From: Blautia sp.
GTDB taxonomy: Bacteria; Bacillota; Clostridia; Lachnospirales; Lachnospiraceae
Length of the DNA: 5,781 nt
Assembly (NCBI GenBank): GCA_017515945.1
Contig: JAFWDX010000289.1
Span: forward strand, 1-5,781
Direction: 5' to 3'
Shown here: positions 1-5,526 of the stretch, piece by piece
Layout: every line of letters starts with the position of its first letter
How positions within the stretch are numbered: the stretch's first letter is position 1
Made by a program: the position numbers and the translations under genes
The notes under the pieces: generated by a model
Seen by the model: only the letters and a program-made list of their open reading frames with translations
Told to the model about the DNA's origin: nothing
Database searches by the model: none

Positions 1-3
1 GTG

Positions 4-58
4 TGAGTCAAGGAACCTGTCCCCCTGACTCATCAAGGAACCTGCCCCCTGGCTCATC
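4..58. repeat. REP-like repeat, two tandem units
   Basis: Two near-identical units run from 8-34 and 33-58. Each reads TCAAGGAACCTG, a run of C, then CTG(A/G)CTCATC; the second lacks one T and has one substitution. The first unit is closed by a perfect 7 bp inverted repeat, TGAGTCA at 4-10 and TGACTCA at 26-32. Sequences of the type AGGGGGACAGGTTCCTTGA with TGACTCA ends are familiar as REP-like repeats mobilised by Y1 (RAYT) transposases in many bacteria. That link is from memory and no transposase is present here. The element may continue to the left of the window. Confidence 0.6.
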
Positions 59-59
59 T

Positions 60-90
60 TTCCGACAAAACTTCCTATATTTCGACAAAA
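60..90 (-). promoter_or_regulatory. Tandem Spo0A-like boxes
   Basis: The minus strand reads TTTTGTCGAAA at 90-80, an exact match to the Spo0A box consensus, and TTTTGTCGGAA at 70-60, a near match. They lie in a 16 bp direct repeat (63-78 and 83-98) with a 20 bp period, about two helical turns, so both boxes would face the same side of the DNA. Relative to a start site near 133 they centre at about -48 and -68, just upstream of the -35 element, a position suited to activation. Spo0A control is inferred from the motif only. Confidence 0.55.
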
Positions 91-97
91 CTTCCTA

Positions 98-126
98 TGG
101 ACAAATGAATTCAAACGATTTATAAT
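98..126 (+). promoter_or_regulatory. Sigma-A type promoter of the pilus operon
   Basis: TGGACA at 98-103 matches TTGACA at five of six positions. It is followed by exactly 17 bp and then a perfect TATAAT at 121-126. Transcription would begin near 132-134, leaving an untranslated leader of about 200 nt before cpaF. The Spo0A-like boxes end 7 bp before the -35. No other sequence in the window combines both elements this well. Confidence 0.7.
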
Positions 127-134
127 ACATCTCA

Positions 135-172
135 CCAGATCACATCTGGACATCTTCCATCGTCTCTGATGG
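135..172 (+). other. Two small hairpins at the 5' end of the operon transcript
   Basis: CCAGAT (135-140) pairs with ATCTGG (144-149) across a 3 nt loop, and CCATC (157-161) pairs with GATGG (168-172) across a 6 nt loop. The first hairpin begins within a few bases of the predicted transcription start, where a stem can protect mRNA from 5'-end decay. No riboswitch class was recognised. Confidence 0.35.
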
Positions 173-174
173 GC

Positions 175-210
175 TCTCTTTCTTTGCAGAAAGAGATTTA
201 TCCATTTTTT
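175..210 (+). terminator. Attenuator-like hairpin in the leader
   Basis: TCTCTTTC (175-182) pairs perfectly with GAAAGAGA (189-196) around TTTGCA. It is followed by TTTATCCA and then six T residues at 205-210. The stem is AU-rich and the T-run is not immediately adjacent, so termination would be inefficient at best. It lies between the promoter and cpaF, where a conditional terminator would act. Whether it terminates transcription cannot be judged from sequence alone. Confidence 0.3.
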
Positions 211-221
211 CGGGGAAAACA

Positions 222-304
222 GCATATACCAGTGCATCATATACTCGCGCGATCGTAACTCTTCAGTCACAAGCTCAGTCACAGCTACGCGCGATCAAAT
301 AGAC
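222..304 (+). repeat. Left copy of the GCATATACC / TATACTCGCG repeat, interrupted by an insertion
   Basis: GCATATACC lies at 222-230 and TATACTCGCGCGATC at 240-254. The 23 bp core, 240-254 joined to 297-304, matches the reverse complement of 5527-5549 with one mismatch. In this copy the core is split after CGCGCGATC (246-254) by 33 bp (255-287), after which CGCGCGATC is repeated exactly at 288-296. The inserted 33 bp belongs to a second repeat family also found at 3795-3828 and 5356-5389. The arrangement looks like insertion of a short element with a 9 bp target duplication. Confidence 0.6.
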
Positions 305-320
305 AGAAATGTATATGGTA

Positions 321-328
321 AGGAGGGG
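321..328 (+). promoter_or_regulatory. Ribosome binding site pointing to a non-ATG cpaF start
   Basis: AGGAGGGG is a very strong Shine-Dalgarno sequence. No ATG, GTG or TTG in the cpaF frame follows it at normal distance; the first in-frame ATG (374) is 47 nt away and has no binding site of its own. ATC at 335-337 is 8 nt after AGGAGG and falls exactly where family alignments from memory place the initiator. This site therefore argues for an ATC start, or for a mutated or miscalled ATG. Confidence 0.6.
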
Positions 329-373
329 ATTTTTATCGAAAGCCAGACATTTCGTGAGCTGCGCGGCCGTCTC

Positions 374-1546
374 ATGGAGCGGCTTGATATATCCAGAGAA
401 CTGACCGACAGTCAGATTCTCGAAGCCATCGATGATCTTATTCTCAATCACACTGGAAATGAATGTCCGTCGCTGAGGGAGAAAGTTTCACTCCGGCAGG
501 AGCTCTTTTTCTCCGTACGTAAACTGGACGTTCTCCAGGAGCTTATCGACGACAATTCCGTCACAGAAATCATGGTAAACGGACCGGATGCCATTTTTGT
601 CGAAAAAGCCGGTCGTCTGACACGCTGGGGCAAGACCTTTGCGTCCAGAGAAAAACTTGAAGACGTGATCCAGCAGATCGTAGGCAAATGCAATCGTGTT
701 GTCAACGAGTCTTCTCCCATCGTGGATGCCCGGCTGGAGAACGGATCCAGAGTTAATGTCGTTATCGCGCCGGTGGCACTGAACGGACCGATCCTCACGA
801 TCCGCCGTTTTCCGGACAATCCCATCACCATGGAAAAGCTGATCGCCATAGGCAGCATCACTCAGGAATGCGCCGACTTCCTGAGCCTCCTGGTCAAGGC
901 ACGTTATTCCATCCTGATCGGAGGCGGAACGGGCTCCGGCAAAACCACCTTTCTCGGCGCCCTGGCGGACTATATACCGGGTGATGAACGCATCATCACC
1001 ATCGAGGACAATGCCGAACTGCGCCTGAAGGGAATCTCCAATCTGGTCAGTCTTGAGGCAAAAATGGCCAATCTGAATGGTTCTGTGGAAGTGACCATCC
1101 GCGACCTGATCAAGTCTGCCCTGCGCATGCGTCCGGACCGACTGATCGTTGGAGAATGCCGTGGTTCTGAGGCCGTAGATATGCTGCAGGCCCTGAATAC
1201 GGGGCACGATGGTTCTCTTTCCACGGCTCATGCCAATTCCAGCAAGGACATGCTCTCCCGTCTGGAGACCATGGTGCTCATGGGCATTGAACTCCCTCTG
1301 GAGGCCATCCGCAGACAGATCGCTTCCGGCGTGGATATACTGATCCATCTGGGCCGCCTGCGTGACCGGAGCCGGAAAGTCCTGGAGGTCTCTGAGGTGA
1401 CGGGCTATGCCTCAGGGGAGGTGCAGACTCATCCACTGTACCTGTGGGAGGAGGGAAAAGGATTGGTCAGAAAAGAAACTCTCTTGCATCCGGAGAAACT
1501 GATCCGGGCGGGGATCCTTCCGCCCGGAGAAGGAGAAACAGCATGA
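374..1546 (+). CDS. cpaF: CpaF/TadA-family secretion ATPase
   Basis: This is the motor ATPase of Tad/Flp (type IVb) pilus assembly, a cytoplasmic T2SSE/VirB11-like hexamer that drives the membrane platform. Counting from ATG 374, the N-terminal domain covers roughly residues 30-165. The ATPase core has Walker A GGGTGSGKT at 183-191, the acidic box ITIEDNAEL at 208-216, Walker B RPDRLIVGE at 253-261 and the His box TGHDGSLSTAH at 276-286. All catalytic motifs are intact; Cys262 sits where GEVRG is usual. The coordinates use the first canonical in-frame start. The real protein probably begins at ATC 335 and adds 13 residues (IESQTFRELRGRL after decoding), because this stretch continues the family's FxELR...ERxDxSRE N-terminus and AGGAGGGG precedes it. 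The frame is open back to 170 with no ATG, GTG or TTG. The stop overlaps the tadB start (ATGA), so the two are probably translationally coupled. Confidence 0.95.
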   Translation: MERLDISRELTDSQILEAIDDLILNHTGNECPSLREKVSLRQELFFSVRKLDVLQELIDDNSVTEIMVNGPDAIFVEKAGRLTRWGKTFASREKLEDVIQQIVGKCNRVVNESSPIVDARLENGSRVNVVIAPVALNGPILTIRRFPDNPITMEKLIAIGSITQECADFLSLLVKARYSILIGGGTGSGKTTFLGALADYIPGDERIITIEDNAELRLKGISNLVSLEAKMANLNGSVEVTIRDLIKSALRMRPDRLIVGECRGSEAVDMLQALNTGHDGSLSTAHANSSKDMLSRLETMVLMGIELPLEAIRRQIASGVDILIHLGRLRDRSRKVLEVSEVTGYASGEVQTHPLYLWEEGKGLVRKETLLHPEKLIRAGILPPGEGETA

Positions 1547-2334
1547 AAAAAACCAGCAGCGTGAAACAGGAGTACAGGCCGCGCAGCGGACAGTGCAAGG
1601 ACTACGACCATTACAGCTTCACACAGAAGGAGAGGCTGACGTTCTGCAGTCAGGCCCTGGCCTTGTATGCCGGAGGCAATTATCTGTTCTACAGGAATAT
1701 CTGGCTGATGGCCGGTGCGCTTCCATTTGCCCTGTGGTATCTCAGACATAAAAAACAGCAGCTCATCAGGCAGCGGCGCAGGATCCTGAATGAGCAGTTC
1801 CGCGATGCACTGATCTCGCTGAACATCGCCGTACAGGCCGGATACTCCATAGAAAATGCCGTGACAGCCTGCATCCAGGATCTAAAGCAGCTTTATCCCA
1901 CGGGGAGTGATATTCTGGATGAATTCCGCTATATCGAAAACCAGCTTTTCGTCAGTGTCCCTGTAGAAGATCTGTTTATGGATCTCGCGGAACGCAGCCG
2001 TGTAGAGGATGTGGAAACCTTTGCAGCGGTCTTCCATACTGCCAAGCGCACCGGCGGAGACATGAGCACCATTATCCAGAACGTCACGCGCATGCTCAGC
2101 GATAAGATCGACGTCAAAAAGGAAATTCAGGCGACCCTGGCAGCCAAAAAATATGAGCAGCTGATCATGAGCCTGATGCCGGCAGGCATCATTCTTTATC
2201 TGCGTCTGGCATCCCCCGGTTTTCTGGACGTCCTGTACGGGAACCCGCTGGGAGCCGGCATCATGAGTGTCTGTCTGTGCATTTATGCCTTCGCCTGGTG
2301 GATCGGTGTCCGGATCGTGGATATCAATGTATAA
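1543..2334 (+). CDS. tadB: TadB-like inner-membrane platform protein (T2SSF family)
   Basis: This is one of two polytopic membrane proteins on which the Tad pilus motor acts. The start ATG at 1543 overlaps the cpaF stop and has AAGGAG seven bases upstream, giving 263 residues; the open frame reaches back to 1444 but only inside cpaF. The sequence shows a basic N-terminus, two closely spaced hydrophobic segments (about 34-50 and 53-67), and a KKQQ..RQRRR stretch. A cytoplasmic helical T2SSF domain follows at about 80-205, with FRDALISLNIAVQAGYSIENAV and an HTAKRTGGDM motif typical of the family. Two C-terminal membrane segments lie at about 210-230 and 238-258. It is shorter than many proteobacterial TadB proteins but complete for a clostridial version. 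The gap to tadC is 17 nt. TadB versus TadC is assigned by order and sequence style. Confidence 0.9.
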   Translation: MKKTSSVKQEYRPRSGQCKDYDHYSFTQKERLTFCSQALALYAGGNYLFYRNIWLMAGALPFALWYLRHKKQQLIRQRRRILNEQFRDALISLNIAVQAGYSIENAVTACIQDLKQLYPTGSDILDEFRYIENQLFVSVPVEDLFMDLAERSRVEDVETFAAVFHTAKRTGGDMSTIIQNVTRMLSDKIDVKKEIQATLAAKKYEQLIMSLMPAGIILYLRLASPGFLDVLYGNPLGAGIMSVCLCIYAFAWWIGVRIVDINV

Positions 2335-2351
2335 ATCTCTCGGAGGGTCCT

Positions 2352-3371
2352 ATGTGGCTTCATATTACTCTTTTCGGAATACTGGCCGGAGTGTGGGCCG
2401 GCTGGAAAACCGGCTGGCTGCCCTTCTCGGATATTTCGGATACAAAAGGCAAACAGATGTTTTTTCTGATCGGTGCCGCCGGAAATCTTCTGGGTCTGGT
2501 CCTTACCTTTCAGGCTTTGGACGTTTCGCTGGGTGATGATTTCCGACTGCCGCGCACCGAAGATGCCTACAGTGAGGACTTCATGCTCTCCATAGGCGAG
2601 GATCGGGCGGCGCGGGTCACTGTGGAGATTCCTGAGATAGAAAAGGAGGAAGAACAGCATGCACAACAGCAGCCGGATGAAGAAGAATCCAGACGGATCG
2701 CCCTCGAGGAGGCCATCCGCAGCTACAATGACAAAAAGCAGGATGCCGAATGGTACTATCTGCCTCCGAAGCTGGATGGGCAGCGTCTTACCTGGGAAAG
2801 GCCACAGGATAACTCCGGCACCATGCTCGCGGCTCTCTTTTTTGCTGCCGCGGCCGCCGCGCTGCTGCTGAAGGGACAGGAAAGACAAAAAGAACTGATC
2901 CGCCGCCAGGAGGCGCTGCTGATGGACTATCCTGAGCTGGTAATGAAATTTACCATGCTGGTCCAGGCCGGCATGACTGTACGGAAAACCTTCCAGAAAA
3001 TGGCCCGTGATTATCAGAGGCGGACAGATCCCCGCCCGCGGCCCGCATATGAAGAGATCATCACCATCTGTCATGAAATGGACAGCGGTGTTTCCGAATC
3101 AGAAGCCTACTACCGTTTCGGAGAAAGATGCGGACAGGTCAAATACAAAACCTTTTCCACTCTGCTGGAACAGAATCTTCATCGTGGAAGCCGTCAGCTG
3201 GTGCAGATGCTCGAGAAAGAGTCTCTGCAGGCCTGGGAGGACCGCAAACGCAAAGCCAGAGTCCTGGGTGAAGCAGCAGCTACAAAGCTCCTGCTGCCCA
3301 TGATCCTCATGATGGGCGTCGTCATGGCGCTGGTCATGGTACCGGCAGTCCTGACATTTTATGCTGCATGA
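2352..3371 (+). CDS. tadC: TadC-like platform protein with a large extra loop (T2SSF family)
   Basis: This is the second inner-membrane platform subunit, presumed partner of TadB and CpaF. ATG 2352 is preceded by GGAGGG four bases upstream and gives 339 residues; the open frame reaches further back only into tadB. Hydrophobic segments lie at about 3-18, 36-53, 157-173 and 310-336. The T2SSF helical domain occupies about 185-305, including MDYPELVMKFTMLVQAGMTV and EMDSGVSESEAYYRFGERCG. Between the second and third membrane segments is a roughly 100-residue stretch (54-156) with an acidic, Gln-rich coiled part (95-125) and a YYLPPKLDGQRLTWERP motif (135-151). If the T2SSF domain is cytoplasmic, as is normal, this loop faces outward. 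No frameshift is seen. A 236 bp structured intergenic stretch follows. Confidence 0.88.
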   Translation: MWLHITLFGILAGVWAGWKTGWLPFSDISDTKGKQMFFLIGAAGNLLGLVLTFQALDVSLGDDFRLPRTEDAYSEDFMLSIGEDRAARVTVEIPEIEKEEEQHAQQQPDEEESRRIALEEAIRSYNDKKQDAEWYYLPPKLDGQRLTWERPQDNSGTMLAALFFAAAAAALLLKGQERQKELIRRQEALLMDYPELVMKFTMLVQAGMTVRKTFQKMARDYQRRTDPRPRPAYEEIITICHEMDSGVSESEAYYRFGERCGQVKYKTFSTLLEQNLHRGSRQLVQMLEKESLQAWEDRKRKARVLGEAAATKLLLPMILMMGVVMALVMVPAVLTFYAA

Positions 3372-3392
3372 CACCAGAGTCTCGTAATATTT

Positions 3393-3409
3393 TCAGGGCA
3401 AAACCCTGA
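3393..3409 (+). other. Hairpin after tadC
   Basis: TCAGGG (3393-3398) pairs with CCCTGA (3404-3409) around CAAAA. No T-tract follows, so it is not a convincing intrinsic terminator. It lies 22 bp after the tadC stop and may act as an mRNA processing or stability element that separates the platform genes from the pilin. That role is inference. Confidence 0.3.
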
Positions 3410-3498
3410 TGATGGCAATGGAGTAATGGTATAAGTCTACGAAAACCATGCAGAAAATGCAGTTATTTCATTTATTAATAAAAAGAAAGGAAAAGCTA

Positions 3499-3568
3499 TT
3501 TAGATGATAAAAGCTTATACGCTGAAGCAGCAACTACAAATCGCGAGATTGTAGCGAATCATCTAGCA
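3499..3568 (+). ncRNA. Cloverleaf-like structured leader upstream of the pilin
   Basis: An 8 bp closing stem, TAGATGAT (3501-3508) with ATCATCTA (3558-3565), encloses two internal hairpins. One is GCTG-AAG-CAGC (3521-3531). The other is CTACAA(A)TC-GCGA-GATTGTAG (about 3533-3554), which has a GNRA-type GCGA tetraloop and a single bulged A. The result is a three-way junction of about 65-70 nt placed 40 nt before the pilin start. I compared it by eye with c-di-GMP-I and -II riboswitches, which control some clostridial pilins, and did not find their signature bases. It may be an undescribed leader RNA or a folded repeat copy. Confidence 0.35.
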
Positions 3569-3590
3569 TATACACATTTGTATATGTTTT
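3567..3590 (+). other. Hairpin just upstream of the pilin ribosome binding site
   Basis: CATATACA (3567-3574) pairs perfectly with TGTATATG (3579-3586) around CATT and is followed by TTTT at 3587-3590. The AU-rich stem and short T-run make it a weak terminator at most. It ends 8 bases before the pilin AGGTGA site, so it could affect pilin translation or mark a processed 5' end. Confidence 0.35.
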
Positions 3591-3607
3591 CAGTAGCAGG
3601 TGAAACA

Positions 3608-3787
3608 ATGAATCTGATCACAGGTTTTTTCCGTTCCTTCCTCGCTGAAGAGGACGCAGTAGGTGTCGTGGAGATCATACTGATCCTGGTCGTTCTGATC
3701 AGCCTGGTCGTTATCTTCAAAAGTCAGCTGACCTCTCTGGTCAATAAGATTCTCCAGAAAGTAACCAAAAACGCAGACGGTATCTGA
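3608..3787 (+). CDS. Flp1-like type IVb mini-pilin
   Basis: This 59-residue protein is the likely major fibre subunit. It has a short polar N-terminus (about residues 1-16), an EED motif at 14-16, then a hydrophobic helix VGVVEIILILVVLISLVVIF at about 18-37 and a basic amphipathic tail. This matches the Flp1-like family of Gram-positive Tad loci. Aligned with the usual EDG-xxxxE signal, cleavage would follow Ala17, leaving Glu at +5; most relatives have Gly there. ATG 3608 is chosen because AGGTGA lies four bases upstream and the helix position fits. A longer version from TTG 3578 would begin inside the hairpin and lacks a binding site. A prepilin peptidase is needed for processing but none is encoded here. 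It could alternatively be a minor pilin. Confidence 0.82.
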   Translation: MNLITGFFRSFLAEEDAVGVVEIILILVVLISLVVIFKSQLTSLVNKILQKVTKNADGI

Positions 3788-3794
3788 CAGTATG

Positions 3795-3828
3795 GATAAC
3801 CGTGAAGGAGCGTGACTGAACACTTATC
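3795..3828 (+). repeat. Copy of the GTGAAGGAGC...GTGACTGAACA repeat, hairpin-forming
   Basis: The core GTGAAGGAGC plus GTGACTGAACA matches the copy at 5356-5389 apart from two missing bases, and matches the reverse complement of the insertion at 255-287. GATAA (3795-3799) and GTG (3802-3804) can pair with CACTTATC (3821-3828), with two bulged C residues. It fills most of the short gap between the pilin and the next gene and could stabilise pilin mRNA or reduce read-through. It has no T-tract. Confidence 0.6.
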
Positions 3829-3849
3829 GGCAAAGGAGGGAAAGGGAGC

Positions 3850-5349
3850 ATGAAACATATGCGCAAAGGCAGCATTACCATCTTTCTGGCACTGATCCTC
3901 GGCCTGATGGTCACGCTCCTCGGTGCAGGCCTGTATTCCGTGCGGATGCAGGCAGCCCGGAGCCAGATCCTCAACGCCACAGACATCGGTCTCTTTTCCC
4001 TCTTTTCCGAATTTGACCGAACGCTGCTGGATGAATATGACCTGTTCGCCCTGGATGCCTCAGGAGGCGGAAGCGGGCCGGATCTGGCCACGCTTTATGA
4101 TGAGTTCAATTCTTATTTTCTGCCGATCCTGGCCCAGAACAGCCAGCATCTCACCTTGCTGTCCGGAGGTTTAAACGGTTATACGCTCCTGACCGACGAC
4201 GGCGGAGAGGCTCTGTATCGTCAGGTCACTCAATATATGCTCCAGACCATCGGCGCTCAGGGCATCAGCGCCGTGCGCGACCGCCTTTCCGGACATCAGG
4301 AGAGTACAGCCGCCGCCGAGATTTCCGGACAGCGGCTGGAAAACGAAGGAACCATGGGTACCTATGACCGGGAGATCCAGGATGCCGCAGACCTGAGCGA
4401 AGCAAGGGCAAGGGAGCTCAGGGAACAGAATCAGGGGTCTGACGGCAGCGGAACGGATCTGGGCAGCAGCTCTCAGGGCTGGGATGTCTCCCACGATCAA
4501 CAGGTTGAAAACCCGATCCCTGTGATCCAGCGCATCCGCCAGATGGGAATCCTCGGGCTGGTCATTCCGGCTTCCAGAGGGATCTCAGGGGAAAGCGTGA
4601 ACCGGTCGGAACTCCCGTCCGGCAGAGCGCTGGCACACGGATACGGGCTTGGTCCCGGGAAACAGGGATTATCCATCCCATTTTCCGAAATCCTTTTTAT
4701 TCAATACATTATGAATAAACTTGGCAACTACCGAAGGCCGGCTGCTTCCGGTCTTCGGTACCAGGTGGAATATATCATCGGCGGCAGGACCACCGACCGG
4801 GATAACCTTGAAAAAGTCGCCACCCGCCTCCTGTTGATCCGGGAAGGTGTCAATGCCGCAGCCCTGGCCGCCGATTCAGACAAAATGCTCCAGGTCCGGC
4901 TCCTGGCCTCCGCCATCGCCGGCGGGTTTTTAGTCCCGCCTGCAACTCCTGCCATCGAAGCGGCTCTTGTCATGAGCTGGGCTTTTGCTGAGAGCGTCCT
5001 GGATGTGCGTGAGCTTTTTGATGGCGGTCGTGTCCCCCTGATCAAGGATCCGGCTTCGTGGCAGCTCACGCTGGAAAACCTGCCCCGTCTGCTGGACAGG
5101 CTGGATGTAGACCGTAAAAACAATGACCGCGGTATGGCTTATCAGGATTACCTGCAGGTTCTGCTGATGGCACGTACCAAAAACCAGCTCAAGGCAGGCA
5201 CGCTGGATATGCTGGAACAGACACTTCGGGCCAGACCCGGCTGGGAAACCTTCCGTCTGGATGAATGTGTCGTCGCGGCAGGGGTCTGTGTCAGTGTGCG
5301 CGCGAACGGGCCAAAAGCCTATATGTGCGAAAGGAGTTTTTACTATTGA
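3850..5349 (+). CDS. DUF5702-like membrane-anchored Tad-locus protein
   Basis: This 499-residue protein resembles the DUF5702 family, which accompanies Tad genes in Clostridia and has no established biochemical role. It opens with KGSITIFLALILGLMVTLLG (residues 6-25), a single membrane segment of TadE/pseudopilin style, and then a conserved-looking FDRTLLDEYDLFALDAS stretch around 55-71. A Gly/Ser/Gln-rich low-complexity linker covers about 150-225. The C-terminal half has YQVEYIIGG at 304-312, two Ala-rich helices around 330-385, DVRELFDGG at 385-393 and KDPASW at 399-404. Three Cys (473, 480, 493) lie near the C-terminus. AGGAGG at 3834-3839 precedes ATG 3850 by 10 bases; ATG 3859 is also possible. 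Most of the chain is predicted outside the membrane, so a minor pilin, tip or wall-linking role is a reasonable guess. Confidence 0.82.
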   Translation: MKHMRKGSITIFLALILGLMVTLLGAGLYSVRMQAARSQILNATDIGLFSLFSEFDRTLLDEYDLFALDASGGGSGPDLATLYDEFNSYFLPILAQNSQHLTLLSGGLNGYTLLTDDGGEALYRQVTQYMLQTIGAQGISAVRDRLSGHQESTAAAEISGQRLENEGTMGTYDREIQDAADLSEARARELREQNQGSDGSGTDLGSSSQGWDVSHDQQVENPIPVIQRIRQMGILGLVIPASRGISGESVNRSELPSGRALAHGYGLGPGKQGLSIPFSEILFIQYIMNKLGNYRRPAASGLRYQVEYIIGGRTTDRDNLEKVATRLLLIREGVNAAALAADSDKMLQVRLLASAIAGGFLVPPATPAIEAALVMSWAFAESVLDVRELFDGGRVPLIKDPASWQLTLENLPRLLDRLDVDRKNNDRGMAYQDYLQVLLMARTKNQLKAGTLDMLEQTLRARPGWETFRLDECVVAAGVCVSVRANGPKAYMCERSFYY

Positions 5350-5355
5350 GCAGGA

Positions 5356-5389
5356 GTAACTGTGAAGGAGCTTGTGACTGAACAGTTAT
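5356..5389 (+). repeat. Copy of the GTGAAGGAGC...GTGACTGAACA repeat after the last gene
   Basis: TAACTGT (5357-5363) and ACAGTTA (5382-5388) are perfect inverted ends around an 18 bp centre, GAAGGAGCTTGTGACTGA. The reverse complement of the leader insertion (255-287) matches this unit with about four differences. It starts six bases after the stop at 5347-5349. There is no T-tract, so it is listed as a repeat and not a terminator. Confidence 0.6.
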
Positions 5390-5390
5390 A

Positions 5391-5485
5391 CTGCATATAC
5401 CGCGCGGAAAATCAGGTACATTTTCCATTTATACTCGCGGGAACAATTAGATGGAAAATGAAATTTGTCACCGCGTTATATGCAG
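5391..5485. repeat. 95 bp element with 14 bp inverted ends and nested hairpin
   Basis: CTGCATATACCGCG (5391-5404) and CGCGTTATATGCAG (5472-5485) are inverted with one mismatch. Inside, CATTTTCCAT (5419-5428) and ATGGAAAATG (5451-5460) are perfectly inverted. The inner loop carries TATACTCGCG (5430-5439), and the left end carries GCATATACC; the same two words occur in the same order in the leader at 222-249. The structure resembles a miniature inverted-repeat element. No clear target-site duplication was seen. Confidence 0.5.
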
Positions 5486-5524
5486 AGCCTCTAAATACGT
5501 GGAATTCCACATATTAAGACGCTC
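5485..5524. repeat. 40 bp imperfect palindrome centred on GTGGAATTCCAC
   Basis: The 12 bp core at 5499-5510 is a perfect palindrome. Pairing continues outward through CTAAATAC / ATATTAAG with a few mismatches (one a G-U pair in RNA) and is closed by GAGC (5485-5488) with GCTC (5521-5524). It could be an operator for a dimeric regulator, a bidirectional stem, or another part of the repeat cluster. No T-tract is adjacent. Confidence 0.4.
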
Positions 5525-5526
5525 TA

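Noticed and set aside
222..304. CRISPR array suggested by short repeats
   Set aside because: Repeats are palindromic, irregularly spaced and too few, with no spacer pattern.
595..605. Perfect TTTTGTCGAAA Spo0A-like box inside cpaF
   Set aside because: It encodes conserved residues (IFVEKAG) of the ATPase N-terminal domain and has no promoter nearby, so it is probably chance. It also shows that single matches are weak evidence.
488..1348. Long minus-strand open frame opposite cpaF
   Set aside because: It is a codon-bias shadow of cpaF; the plus-strand product has all ATPase motifs and the opposite product has no recognisable domain or binding site.
2283..3074. Minus-strand open frame opposite tadC
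   Set aside because: Shadow of tadC with no ribosome binding site and an unrecognisable product.
3394..3460. c-di-GMP-I (GEMM) riboswitch suggested by GGGCAAAACC
   Set aside because: The remaining conserved blocks and the paired helices expected of GEMM-I are missing; the motif is simply a CAGGG/CCCTG hairpin.
5391..5485. Intrinsic terminator for the operon
   Set aside because: Strong inverted repeats are present but no T-tract follows any of the stems.
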